Source: Altererythrobacter sp. TH136 (GTDB lineage: Bacteria; Pseudomonadota; Alphaproteobacteria; Sphingomonadales; Sphingomonadaceae). Taken from it: DNA of 64,000 nucleotides. The stretch lies in contig NZ_CP041409.1 in NCBI RefSeq assembly GCF_007065885.1, forward strand, positions 2,031,501 through 2,095,500, written 5' to 3'. The notes below the pieces were generated by a model, which had not been told where the DNA came from, ran no database searches, and worked only from the letters and a program-made list of their open reading frames with translations. Every line of letters starts with the position of its first letter. The stretch's first letter is position 1. Positions 1 to 8,143 of the stretch are shown piece by piece. A program made the translations under genes and the position numbers.

Positions 1-1
1 C

Positions 2-616
2 ATCCTGCTCGCCCCGCTCTATCCGCAATACAGCGCCGCGACCACGGCGACGGTGGTGGACAAGGCTGCGGACAAGCTGCGGACAATGCGTTGGCAACCG
101 GCGCTGCGCACGCTGCCCGCATACTACGACGATCCGCATTATATCGACGCTCTGGCGGCCGATCTCGGCGCACAATTGATGCAACCTGGCATTTCGCCCG
201 AGGTCCTGCTGCTGAGCTTCCACGGAATGCCGCAGCGCACGCTTGAACTGGGCGATCCATACCACTGCCATTGCCGCAAGACCGCGCGGCTGCTCGAAGC
301 GAAGCTGGGCCGGCCGGACTTGCGGATCGTGACCACGTTCCAGTCCCGCTTCGGCCGGGCCAGGTGGCTGGAACCGGCAACCGACGTCGTGCTGGTGGAT
401 GAGGCTCGCCGCGGCACGAAGCGGCTGGCGATCGCCGCGCCGGGTTTTTCGGCCGATTGCCTGGAAACGCTCGAGGAGCTGGCGATCAGGGGGCGTGAGA
501 CGTTCTTGGAAGCCGGCGGCGAGGAGTTCACCACCCTGGTCTGCCTGAACGACCGCGAACCAGGCATGGCGATGCTGGAGGCGCTGGTAAGGCGCGAACT
601 TGCAGGCTGGGTGTAG
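2..616 (+). CDS. hemH: Ferrochelatase, C-terminal part (cut by window edge)
   Basis: The reading frame is open from base 2, so the gene begins left of the window; the GTG at 53 is internal. Ferrochelatase inserts ferrous iron into protoporphyrin IX, the last step of protoheme synthesis. The visible part starts with the family block LLAPLYPQYSAATTATV. It then has LSFHGMPQRTLELGDPYHCHC, whose His is the metal/porphyrin residue of the active site, and ends with the ETLEEL segment that carries the conserved Glu. A heme enzyme (P450) follows 36 bp downstream on the same strand. The assignment is firm; only the N-terminal half is missing. Confidence 0.93.
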   Translation: MLLAPLYPQYSAATTATVVDKAADKLRTMRWQPALRTLPAYYDDPHYIDALAADLGAQLMQPGISPEVLLLSFHGMPQRTLELGDPYHCHCRKTARLLEAKLGRPDLRIVTTFQSRFGRARWLEPATDVVLVDEARRGTKRLAIAAPGFSADCLETLEELAIRGRETFLEAGGEEFTTLVCLNDREPGMAMLEALVRRELAGWV

Positions 617-652
617 CTCACTTACACTCCTGTCAATTATCAGGAGCCTGCC

Positions 653-2071
653 ATGGCCACGCTTGCCAAGCCTGTCGCATCGCCGCACGTCAGCGAGGAA
701 ACTTCGCCCTCCCACTGGTCGGAAGGCCGGCTGTCCGATGCCGATGTAGCGCACATTCCGGGCGAGGCGGGGCCGCCGGTGATCGGCAACCTGTTCAACA
801 TGCTGAAGGACCCGCACGGGTTCGCCTGGCGCATGTTCCGCACGTATGGCCCGGTCTACAAGAACCGGAACCTGGGTCATTGGCACGTCTCGCTGATCGG
901 GGCGGAGGCGAACGAGCTACTGCTGTTCGACCGCGACAAGATCTTCTCCAGCGAACAGGGGTGGAGCCCGGCCCTGCACAAGCTTTTCCCGCGTGGGCTG
1001 ATGCTGCTCGATTTCGATCACCACCGGATGGACCGGCGCGCGCTGTCGATCGCCTTCAAGCCCGAACCGATGCGCCATTACGCCGGCGCGCTCGACCGCG
1101 GGATCGCCGCCGAGGTCGCCAAGTGGACCGGCCCGATGCTGTTCTACCCCGCGATCAAGCAGCTCACGCTGGAGCTGGCCGCCGACAGCTTCATCGGCGT
1201 GCCGTGGGGGCCGGAGGCGGACAAGATCAACCAGGCGTTCGTCGACATGGTCGCCGCCTCGATCACCCCGGTGCGCAAGCCCCTGCCGTTCACCCAGATG
1301 CGCAAGGGGGTGAAGGGCCGCGAATTCCTGGTCGAGTATTTCACCCGCGAAACGTTGAAGCGCCGCGCGGGCGAGGGCGTGGGGCAGGACATGTTCAGCC
1401 AGTTCGCCACCGCGACCCGTGACGATGGCAGCCTGCTGCCGGTCGACGAGGTGGTCGATCACATGAATTTCCTGATGATGGCGGCGCACGACACCATCAC
1501 CTCGAGCGCGACGAGCCTGGTGTTCCACCTCGCGCAGAACCCCGAGTGGCAGGAGAAGGTGCGGCAGGAGGTGTTCGCGGTCACCGGCGGTCCCGACGCC
1601 AGCGGCAATCCGCGCGGCGCGACCTACGACGACCTTGGCAAGTTCGAGCTGATGGAGATGGCGTTCAAGGAATCGCTGCGTCTGATCGCCCCGGTTCCGT
1701 CGATCCCGCGCCGGGCGCTGAGAAGCTTCGAATTCAACGGCATCCGCATCCCGGCCGGCGCGCAGTGCGGGTTCAACGCGCACCTGACCCATCACATGGA
1801 AGAATACTGGGACAGCCCGGAAACCTTCGACCCGATGCGGTTCACCCCCGACAAGGTAAAGGCGCGGCACAAGTATGCATGGATCCCGTTCGGCGGCGGC
1901 GCGCACATGTGCCTGGGACTGCATTTTGCGTACATGCAGGTGAAGATCCTGATGGCGCAGCTGCTGCAGCGCTACCGGATCGAGATTGCCGAGGGGTACG
2001 ATCCGGAGTGGCAGCCGTGGCCGATCCCCAAGCCCAAGGACGGTTTGAAGGTCACCTTCCGGCCGCTTTAG
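653..2071 (+). CDS. Cytochrome P450
   Basis: 472-aa soluble bacterial P450 without a membrane anchor. The I-helix oxygen-activation motif AHDT is at 278-281, the K-helix ExxR is ESLR at 340-343, and the heme loop FGGGAHMCLG has the proximal thiolate Cys420. N-terminal GPPVIGNLFNML is the usual proline-rich entry. The family hydroxylates hydrophobic substrates using ferredoxin-delivered electrons; no ferredoxin or reductase gene lies nearby, so partner and substrate are unknown. It directly follows hemH. The ATG at 653 is preceded by AGGAG (642-646). Family call sure, substrate not assigned. Confidence 0.93.
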   Translation: MATLAKPVASPHVSEETSPSHWSEGRLSDADVAHIPGEAGPPVIGNLFNMLKDPHGFAWRMFRTYGPVYKNRNLGHWHVSLIGAEANELLLFDRDKIFSSEQGWSPALHKLFPRGLMLLDFDHHRMDRRALSIAFKPEPMRHYAGALDRGIAAEVAKWTGPMLFYPAIKQLTLELAADSFIGVPWGPEADKINQAFVDMVAASITPVRKPLPFTQMRKGVKGREFLVEYFTRETLKRRAGEGVGQDMFSQFATATRDDGSLLPVDEVVDHMNFLMMAAHDTITSSATSLVFHLAQNPEWQEKVRQEVFAVTGGPDASGNPRGATYDDLGKFELMEMAFKESLRLIAPVPSIPRRALRSFEFNGIRIPAGAQCGFNAHLTHHMEEYWDSPETFDPMRFTPDKVKARHKYAWIPFGGGAHMCLGLHFAYMQVKILMAQLLQRYRIEIAEGYDPEWQPWPIPKPKDGLKVTFRPL

Positions 2072-2080
2072 GCGCGTCCG

Positions 2081-2236
2081 CTAGAAATCGATTGCCACGC
2101 CGTCCTTGACCCAGTCGCCATAGCGGGTGGGGCTGAGTACCTCTTCCTCCGTGGCGGGTGCGGGTTCGGGTGCCGGCGCATTGGTCCAGTGGGCCGGCTT
2201 GTCGAATTTCTCGGGGCGCTTGGTCGCTCGTTCCAT
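2081..2236 (-). CDS. SDHAF4-like succinate dehydrogenase assembly factor (DUF1674)
   Basis: 51-aa protein that ends in SPTRYGDWVKDGVAIDF, the conserved C-terminal signature of DUF1674 (consensus PTRYGDWE..G...DF). In mitochondria SDHAF4 binds the flavinated SdhA subunit and protects it during complex II assembly; bacterial homologues are small and consist of little more than this tail. The N-terminal half here is Pro/Ala/Glu rich and looks disordered. It is divergent from rsmB (57 bp apart) and converges on the P450 gene with a 9-bp gap. The start is the first ATG that leaves just the domain. Confidence 0.8.
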   Translation of the reverse strand: MERATKRPEKFDKPAHWTNAPAPEPAPATEEEVLSPTRYGDWVKDGVAIDF

Positions 2237-2292
2237 GGCGCCCGAGATGGGTGCGCTGGCGCTCGGTTGCAATCGCCGATAGGGCGCGCGGC

Positions 2293-3531
2293 ATGGCGAA
2301 AACAGCAGGCGCGAAAATTCAGGGACTGGCCGCGCGCACCGCGGCGCTGCGGATGCTCGACGCCGTGCTGCGCCGGGGCGAAACGCTCGATCTGGCGGAA
2401 GGCCAGTATGCCAAGGGTCTGACGCCGAGCGACCGCGGCCTGGCCCGCGCGATCGCCAGCGAGACTTTGCGCTGGCTGCTCGATCTCGACGCGCTGATCG
2501 ACAGCGCGACCAGGGACGTGCTGCCTGAAGACGCCAAGCCGCGGACCGTGCTGCGGATGATGCTGGCACAGTGGTTGCGGCTCGACACCCCGCCGCACGC
2601 GGTGATCTCCACCGGGCTGGAACTGCTTGACGGCGGCCCGCGGCGGCTGGCGCACGGGGTGTTCTCGACGCTGGTGAAGCGCGCGGCGGCGCTGCCGCCG
2701 GTGCCGACCTTGCCGCCCGCCGTGATCGAGCGCTGGGGGGAACGCTCGGCCGCCATCGCCGCCGCGCTGGCCGAACCGCCGCCGCTTGACCTGTCGCTTA
2801 AGGACTGGACGCAGACGACGCGCTGGGCGGAGGAACTGGGCGGTATCTCGCTGGCTCCCGGCCATGTGCGGCTTCCCCGGGGCAGCGCGGTGGAGCGGCT
2901 GGCGGGGTTCGAGGAGGGCGCCTGGTGGGTGCAGGATCTCGCCGCGTCGATCCCCGCGCGTCTGCTGGGCGAGGGCGACGGGCGCCGCGTGCTCGATCTG
3001 TGCGCCGCGCCCGGAGGCAAGACGCTGCAGCTCGCCGCCGCCGGGTGGCAGGTCACCAGTCTCGACAAGAGCGTGAAACGCCTCGACCGGCTGGTCGACA
3101 ATCTCGACCGAGTGGGCCTGGCCGCTGAAGTGGTCGCCGCCGATGCGTTGAAGTGGGAGCCTGCCCGCCCATACGACGCGATCCTGCTCGATGCCCCGTG
3201 CACCGCGACCGGCACCTGCCGCCGCCATCCCGATGTGCTGCACCGGATCGGCCCGCGGCAGATCGCGGAAATGGCGGAGCTGCAGGCGGCGCTGCTGGGC
3301 CGCGCCGCCGGATGGCTCGCGCCCGGCGGGACGCTGGTTTACGCAACCTGCTCGCTGGAGCGGGAAGAGGGGGAGGACCAGGCGGCCCGCGTCAGTCTTG
3401 CGCCCGCCCCGATCGCGCCTGACGAGCTTCCGGCGGGCTTGGTCCCGACTGCCGCGGGGTGGCTGCGCACCGATCCCGCGATGATCGAACGCGGGCTCGA
3501 CGGCTTCTTCGTCGCCCGCTGGAGAGGGTAG
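2293..3531 (+). CDS. rsmB: 16S rRNA m5C967 methyltransferase RsmB
   Basis: 412-aa protein with an N-terminal NusB-like RNA-binding region (about residues 10-150) and a C-terminal Rossmann methyltransferase domain. SAM motif I is LDLCAAPGGKTLQLA. Motif IV is LDAPCTATG with Cys303, and motif VI is YATCSLE with Cys353; the family uses the motif VI Cys as nucleophile and the motif IV Cys to release product. Expected activity is C5 methylation of a cytosine in 16S rRNA. The open frame extends back to 2158, but homology begins at the ATG at 2293, which also leaves room for a promoter shared with the divergent DUF1674 gene. Confidence 0.92.
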   Translation: MAKTAGAKIQGLAARTAALRMLDAVLRRGETLDLAEGQYAKGLTPSDRGLARAIASETLRWLLDLDALIDSATRDVLPEDAKPRTVLRMMLAQWLRLDTPPHAVISTGLELLDGGPRRLAHGVFSTLVKRAAALPPVPTLPPAVIERWGERSAAIAAALAEPPPLDLSLKDWTQTTRWAEELGGISLAPGHVRLPRGSAVERLAGFEEGAWWVQDLAASIPARLLGEGDGRRVLDLCAAPGGKTLQLAAAGWQVTSLDKSVKRLDRLVDNLDRVGLAAEVVAADALKWEPARPYDAILLDAPCTATGTCRRHPDVLHRIGPRQIAEMAELQAALLGRAAGWLAPGGTLVYATCSLEREEGEDQAARVSLAPAPIAPDELPAGLVPTAAGWLRTDPAMIERGLDGFFVARWRG

Positions 3532-3728
3532 CGGCGCGAATTCGTCCTTCGCGTTCTTGAAACGCCAATGGACCGCACCTATTCCTGATCACAGCGGGCC
3601 GGGCCCCTCTGGCGCAGCGCTTTCGCGCGGCGCGATGTCGGACCGCATCGGGTGACACCGGTGCAGGGTCCAATGCGGCTTCGTCGCTGTCATCCGATCA
3701 CGTGCAACGCACAAGGAGGATGGCACAC

Positions 3729-3908
3729 ATGCGACCTTTCACTTTTCTTTCGATGCTGATGCAGCAACGCATCGACGATGCCCTGCGGCTGGAGCGGATC
3801 AAGTCCGCGCACGATCCGCGCCGGTTGGCGCTGCTGCGCCGCCGCCGCGCGCAGCTGGGTCGGCGGTTGTCCCGCGCGCTGCTCACCCCCGCACCAGTGG
3901 GGAGCTGA
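3729..3908 (+). CDS. Small basic protein, possible YdcH/DUF465 relative
   Basis: 59-aa Arg/Leu-rich protein directly before the TerC gene (3-bp gap). AAGGAGG at 3713-3719 sits 9 nt before the ATG at 3729; another in-frame ATG at 3720 is too close to it. The pattern IDDALRLERIKSAHDPRRLALLRRRRAQL is a predicted two-helix hairpin. It recalls DUF465 (YdcH) proteins, which have a charged helix, an acidic/Pro turn, and a basic RLKRRRL helix. Strong ribosome binding site and tight spacing support a real gene co-transcribed with terC; the family link is tentative. Confidence 0.55.
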   Translation: MRPFTFLSMLMQQRIDDALRLERIKSAHDPRRLALLRRRRAQLGRRLSRALLTPAPVGS

Positions 3909-3911
3909 ACC

Positions 3912-4904
3912 ATGGAGCCTTTGACCGCTTTGTGGCTGGGCACGCCGGTATGGATCTGGCTTGGCTTCATCGGCATCGTGATCGCGCTGCTGGTGCTCGA
4001 TCTCGGCGTTCTGCACCGGAAGGAGCGCGAGATCGGGGTGCGCGAAAGCCTGGTGATGTCGGGCTTCTACATCACGCTGGGGCTGTGCTTCGGCGCGTGG
4101 GTGTGGTGGTACATGGGCGCTACTGCGGGCATGAATTACATCACCGGCTTCGTGATCGAGAAAAGCCTGGCGATGGACAACGTCTTCGTCATCGCGATGA
4201 TCTTCGCCTATTTCGGGATTCCCCGCCTGTACCAGCACCGGGTGCTGTTCTGGGGCGTGCTGGGCGTGATCGTGCTGCGCGCGATCATGATCGGTTTCGG
4301 CGCCGCGGCGGTGCAGGAATGGGACTGGGTGCTGTACCTGTTCGCCGGGTTCCTGATCCTGACCGGGATCAAGATGTGGCGTTCGGCTGACGAGCAGTAC
4401 GATGTCGGCGCCTCCCCGATCCTGCGCTGGGTACGGCGCCGCTTTCGCGTGACCGATACACTGCACGGCCAGCGGTTCTGGGTGCGGCAGCCCGATCCGG
4501 CCACCGGCCGGGTTGCCTGGTTCATGACCCCGCTGTTCCTGGCGCTGATCATGATCGAATTCGTCGACGTGGTGTTCGCGGTCGATTCGGTGCCGGCGAT
4601 CTTCGCCATCACCACCGATCCGTTCATCGTCTACACGTCGAACATCTTCGCGATCCTGGGACTGCGCGCGCTGTACTTCGCGCTCGCGGCGATGGTCGAC
4701 CGGTTCCACTACCTCAAGTACGCGCTCAGCCTGCTGCTGGTGTTCATCGGTTCGAAGATCTTCGTCGCCGATGCGCTGGGGTTGGCGAAGATCCCGCCGT
4801 CGGTGTCGCTCGGCATCACCTTCGCGATCCTGGCCGGGGGTGTCGCCTGGTCGCTGTGGAAGACGCGCGGGCAGGGTATCCCGGCCCGGGTGGAAGGCGC
4901 GTAG
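3912..4904 (+). CDS. TerC/Alx family integral membrane protein
   Basis: 330-aa inner-membrane protein with about eight or nine hydrophobic helices. TerC signatures are visible: VLDLGVLHRK after the first helix, the acidic ITGFVIEKSLAMDNVFV segment, and EFVDVVFAVDSVPAIFAIT later, all with conserved Asp/Glu inside membrane segments. Family members (Alx, TerC, YceF-like) are linked to manganese export, pH response and metalation of secreted enzymes rather than to tellurite alone. Length is normal. It forms a probable two-gene unit with the small ORF before it. No convincing manganese riboswitch was seen in the 190 bp upstream. Confidence 0.9.
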   Translation: MEPLTALWLGTPVWIWLGFIGIVIALLVLDLGVLHRKEREIGVRESLVMSGFYITLGLCFGAWVWWYMGATAGMNYITGFVIEKSLAMDNVFVIAMIFAYFGIPRLYQHRVLFWGVLGVIVLRAIMIGFGAAAVQEWDWVLYLFAGFLILTGIKMWRSADEQYDVGASPILRWVRRRFRVTDTLHGQRFWVRQPDPATGRVAWFMTPLFLALIMIEFVDVVFAVDSVPAIFAITTDPFIVYTSNIFAILGLRALYFALAAMVDRFHYLKYALSLLLVFIGSKIFVADALGLAKIPPSVSLGITFAILAGGVAWSLWKTRGQGIPARVEGA

Positions 4905-4907
4905 GCA

Positions 4908-4949
4908 GCGCCGCCGGGATGGGGGCTGCGGCCATCATCCCGGCGGTGC
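4908..4949 (+). terminator. Strong hairpin between convergent terC and msrA genes
   Basis: Arms 4911-4921 (CCGCCGGGATG) and 4936-4946 (CATCCCGGCGG) are perfect complements and extend by three more pairs including one G-U, with a 14-nt loop. It lies between two convergent stop codons (4904 and 4961), where a bidirectional terminator is expected. There is no T-tract, so intrinsic termination is unproven; it may instead protect 3' ends. Confidence 0.5.
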
Positions 4950-4960
4950 CGGTGGGCTGG

Positions 4961-5491
4961 TCAGGCCTTGACCTTGTTCTGGAAGCTCTTGCGCAGCTTG
5001 AGCAGCTTGGGCGGGATGGTCGCCTGGCAATACGGGTTCCGCTGGCCTTCGCCTTCCCAGTACTCCTGGTGGTAGTCTTCGGCCGGATACCACTGCGACG
5101 CGTCCTCGATCGTGGTCACCGCGTTGCCGCCATGCTCGGCGTTCCAGCGGTCGATGGCCGCTTCGGCCTCGGCGCGCTGGGTGTCATCGAGCGGAAAGAT
5201 CGCGCTGCGGTACTGCGTGCCCACGTCGTTGCCCTGCCGGTTGAGCTGGGTCGGATCGTGCGTGCCCAGGAACACGTCGTAGAGTTCCGCCAGGCTGATC
5301 GCGTGCGGGTCGAACGTCACGCGGATGGCTTCGGCATGGCCGGTGTCGCCGCCGCAGACCTGCTTGTAGGTCGGGTTCGCGACGGTGCCGCCGATATAAC
5401 CGCTTTCGACCGCGCTGACGCCGACCACGTCGCGGAAGACCGCCTCGGTGCACCAGAAGCACCCGCCTGCGATGATAGCCTGTTCGCTCAT
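4961..5491 (-). CDS. msrA: Peptide-methionine (S)-S-oxide reductase MsrA
   Basis: 176-aa cytoplasmic repair enzyme that reduces methionine-S-sulfoxide in proteins. The active-site motif GGCFWCTEAVF places the catalytic Cys at residue 11. Further family blocks are VESGYIGG, GDTGHAEAIRVTFDP and WYPAEDYHQEYW. The resolving system is probably C-terminal to the core, but only one other clear Cys (near 159, YCQATI) is present. The ATG at 5491 is preceded by AAAGGAGA, a good ribosome binding site. Confidence 0.95.
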   Translation of the reverse strand: MSEQAIIAGGCFWCTEAVFRDVVGVSAVESGYIGGTVANPTYKQVCGGDTGHAEAIRVTFDPHAISLAELYDVFLGTHDPTQLNRQGNDVGTQYRSAIFPLDDTQRAEAEAAIDRWNAEHGGNAVTTIEDASQWYPAEDYHQEYWEGEGQRNPYCQATIPPKLLKLRKSFQNKVKA

Positions 5492-5591
5492 GCCAATCTC
5501 CTTTGGCCGGGGAGATAGGAAGCGCAGCAGAGCTTGTCACCGCCACCCGCTCGGATAAGCTGCGGGCGAATTTTTTAGGGAGAGACCTGTC

Positions 5592-6437
5592 ATGCGCTCA
5601 CTTGCGCTGTTGTTGTTGCCGATGCTCGCCGCTGCCGTTCCGGCCAGTGCGCAGACCCCGCCGACGTCCACCGCCGCCGCCGCGGTTGCAGTCGATCCGG
5701 CGCTGGCGGCTGCGGTCGCCGATCCGCGCCGGGACGCGGACCGCGCGCGCGACCAGTGGCGCAAGCCCGCCGAAACGCTCGCGTTCTTCCAGGTCGCGCC
5801 GGACATGAAGGTCGGTGAATATGCGCCCGGCGGCGAGTGGTATTCGCGCCTGCTGGGACTGTACCTGGGCCCCAAGGGCAAGCTGGTCGGCCTCTATTTC
5901 GATCCCACCTCGGGCGCGTTCAACGAAAAGACGCAAGCCGGCATCCGCGAAGGTGCGGCCAAGTACCCCGCCGACATCGCCGGCTGGTCGGGCATCCCGG
6001 CCGATCGCTTCGCCGCCATGACGCTGGAAGCCCCCGCGGAAGCGGAGAAGGGCACGTTCGACCGCATCCTGGTCATGCGCATGATGCACAACCTGATGCG
6101 CTGGAACATCGCCGACCGCGAGATCAAGGCGATGCGCGAGCTGCTGAAACCCGGCGGCATGATCGGCATCGAACAACACCGCGCGAAGGCCGATGCGCCG
6201 TTTTCCTACACCGACGGCAGCAAGGGCTACCTGCGCGAAGCCGACGTGATCAAGTTCATGGAGATCAACGGGTTCGAGCTGGTTGGCACCGCCGACTATA
6301 ACGCCAACTCGCGCGATCCCGCCAACCACGCCGGCGGGGTGTGGGAAATGAAGCCGTCATGGAGCACCAAGCGGCCGGAGCTTGAGAACCTGGGCGAAAG
6401 CGACCGCATGACCCTGCTGTTCCGCAAGCGCGCTTAA
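5592..6437 (+). CDS. Exported class I SAM-methyltransferase-like protein (COG4798)
   Basis: 281 aa with a clear Sec signal peptide (MRSLALLLLPMLAAAVPASAQ, cleavage after ASA). The mature part matches the predicted methyltransferases of COG4798: the entry RDQWRKPAETLAFF, the region MKVGEYAPGGEWYSRLLG in place of motif I, FDRILVMRMMHNLMRW, and LLKPGGMIGIEQH in the post-motif position. A periplasmic methyltransferase is paradoxical because SAM is cytosolic, and no substrate is known for the family. GGGAGAGACC precedes the ATG. Confidence 0.8.
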   Translation: MRSLALLLLPMLAAAVPASAQTPPTSTAAAAVAVDPALAAAVADPRRDADRARDQWRKPAETLAFFQVAPDMKVGEYAPGGEWYSRLLGLYLGPKGKLVGLYFDPTSGAFNEKTQAGIREGAAKYPADIAGWSGIPADRFAAMTLEAPAEAEKGTFDRILVMRMMHNLMRWNIADREIKAMRELLKPGGMIGIEQHRAKADAPFSYTDGSKGYLREADVIKFMEINGFELVGTADYNANSRDPANHAGGVWEMKPSWSTKRPELENLGESDRMTLLFRKRA

Positions 6438-6450
6438 CCGATTGCCAAAG

Positions 6451-6487
6451 CCAGGGTTCGATGTGACACTGTTACATCGAACCCTGG
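6451..6487 (+). promoter_or_regulatory. Perfect 14-bp inverted repeat over the next gene's ribosome binding site
   Basis: Arms CCAGGGTTCGATGT (6451-6464) and ACATCGAACCCTGG (6474-6487) are exact complements with a 9-nt loop. The right arm ends in the GG of GGAG (6486-6489), the likely Shine-Dalgarno site for the ATG at 6499. In RNA it would partly hide the ribosome binding site; in DNA it could be a dimeric repressor operator. No T-tract follows it. Confidence 0.6.
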
Positions 6488-6498
6488 AGTCGCGTCTC

Positions 6499-7263
6499 AT
6501 GCCACCACGTCTGCTGTTTATCGCCCCGAGCCTCGTGCTGGCTGGCTGCGGCGGCGGGGCGGACGATCCGCGCGGGGTCGACCGGAGCGAGACGCTGCTG
6601 TCGGTGAGCGCGTCCGGCCACGCCGAATCGAAGCCTGACAAGGCCGAGTTCCAGGCGGGGGTGGAGACCTGGGCCCGTACCGCGAAGGATGCTAGCGCCG
6701 CCAACAACGCCAAGATCGAGGAGATCGTCGGCGCGCTGCGGACGCTCGGCGTTCCGGAACGGGACCTGCAGACCCGCGCGGTGTCGGTCCAGCGGATCGA
6801 TTACGGCGACCGGCGCGGGCAATTCCAGGCCGCCAACGTGGTCAACGTCACGCTGCGGGACCCGGCCCGGACCAGCGCCGCGGTCACCGCCGTGACCGAG
6901 GCGGGGGCCAACATCGTCTCCGGCCCCAACCTGTCGATGACCGATCCGGAAGCGACCGCCAACCTCGCCTATGCCGATGCCTACAAGGCAGCCCGCACCC
7001 GCGCGAACGCTTACGCCAGGGCGGCGGACATGGAGGTCAGCCGGGTGCTCTACATCCGCGATGCGGGCGGCAGCCAGGGCAGCACCTATTTCCGCGCCGC
7101 GGACGCCACCGCGATCGACGTCGCCGCGCCGCGCCCCGAACAGGCGGTGCCCGTCGCGCCGCCACCTCCGCCAGTGATGCGCGGCGGCGGGGCGGGAATG
7201 ATGATCGGCACCACGAATTCGGACGTGTTCATTCAGGTGGACTTCGCGCTGCGCCCGAAATAA
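6499..7263 (+). CDS. SIMPL-domain (DUF541, YggE-like) lipoprotein
   Basis: 254-aa protein beginning MPPRLLFIAPSLVLAGCGGG, a lipoprotein signal with lipobox LAGC, so it is probably anchored in the envelope. The remainder is the SIMPL fold: LLSVSASGHAESKPDKAEFQ, then LGVPERDLQTRAVSVQ, then AYKAARTRANAYARAADM and a C-terminal VFIQVDFAL strand. SIMPL proteins such as YggE are periplasmic oligomers linked to oxidative stress, without a known reaction. An upstream in-frame start at 6442 would put the hairpin inside the coding region, so the ATG at 6499 is preferred. Confidence 0.85.
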   Translation: MPPRLLFIAPSLVLAGCGGGADDPRGVDRSETLLSVSASGHAESKPDKAEFQAGVETWARTAKDASAANNAKIEEIVGALRTLGVPERDLQTRAVSVQRIDYGDRRGQFQAANVVNVTLRDPARTSAAVTAVTEAGANIVSGPNLSMTDPEATANLAYADAYKAARTRANAYARAADMEVSRVLYIRDAGGSQGSTYFRAADATAIDVAAPRPEQAVPVAPPPPPVMRGGGAGMMIGTTNSDVFIQVDFALRPK

Positions 7264-7273
7264 CCGCTGCGCT

Positions 7274-8143
7274 ATGGCCCGCACCGTTTCCGTCGCCGCG
7301 CTCCAGCTCGATCTGTCCTCGCACGACGAGAGCGAGAACATCGCCGCGGTATCGGCGCTGGTGGAGGAGGCGGCGGGCAAGGGCGCGCAGATCGTCTGCC
7401 CGCCCGAGCTCTTCTCGGGCCGCTATTTCTGCCAGGTGGAGGACGAGGCGCTGTTCGCGCTCGCCCGCCCCGTGGCCGAGCATCCATCGGTGGTGGCCAT
7501 GCAAAAGCTGGCGGCGAGGCTGGAGGTCGCGATCCCGACCAGCTTCTTCGAGCGCGACGGGCACCACTATTACAACACCCTGGCGATGATCGGCGCCGAT
7601 GGCGAGATCATGGGCACGTACCGCAAAAGCCACATTCCCGATGGTCCGGGGTACGAGGAGAAGTACTACTTCCGCCCCGGCAACGACGGGTTCAAGGTGT
7701 GGGACGTGCCGCTTGCAAACGGGGGCGCAACGCGCATCGGGGTCGGCATCTGCTGGGACCAGTGGTATCCCGAATGCGCGCGGGTGATGGCGCTGCTGGG
7801 CGCCGAACTGCTGTTCTATCCCACCGCGATCGGGTCCGAGCCATACGACGCCGATCTCGATACCAGCCGCATGTGGCGCCGGGCGATGCTGGGCCATGCG
7901 GTGTCAAACTGCATGCCGGTGATCGCCGCCAACCGGATCGGCGACGAGGATGGCGCGCGGTTCTATGGTCACAGCTTCGTCACCGACGAGTGGGGCGATT
8001 TCGTAAGCGAATATGGCGCGAGCGAAAGCGGGGCGCTGGTCGCCACCCTCGACCTTGACCGGGCGGCGAAGCACCGTGCCGGCATGGGCTTCTTCCGCGA
8101 TCGCCGGCCGCAGCTTTATGGCCGGATCTGCGAGGATATCTGA
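7274..8143 (+). CDS. aguB: N-carbamoylputrescine amidase
   Basis: 289-aa nitrilase-superfamily amidohydrolase. The triad is visible: Glu45 in CPPELFSG, Lys118 in TYRKSHIPDGPGY, Cys160 in GVGICWDQWYPE. The close match of these segments to plant and Pseudomonas AguB points to hydrolysis of N-carbamoylputrescine to putrescine, CO2 and ammonia, the last step of the agmatine route. The agmatine deiminase partner (aguA) is not next to it. The downstream folK frame starts inside this gene. Confidence 0.9.
   Translation: MARTVSVAALQLDLSSHDESENIAAVSALVEEAAGKGAQIVCPPELFSGRYFCQVEDEALFALARPVAEHPSVVAMQKLAARLEVAIPTSFFERDGHHYYNTLAMIGADGEIMGTYRKSHIPDGPGYEEKYYFRPGNDGFKVWDVPLANGGATRIGVGICWDQWYPECARVMALLGAELLFYPTAIGSEPYDADLDTSRMWRRAMLGHAVSNCMPVIAANRIGDEDGARFYGHSFVTDEWGDFVSEYGASESGALVATLDLDRAAKHRAGMGFFRDRRPQLYGRICEDI

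Noticed and set aside
3532-3728. yybP-ykoY manganese riboswitch before terC
   Set aside because: TerC genes often carry one, but I could not identify the conserved loops or the expected helices in this leader.
3690-4709. 339-codon minus-strand open frame opposite terC
   Set aside because: His/Gln/Arg-rich product typical of antisense frames to membrane-protein genes; terC on the other strand is convincing.
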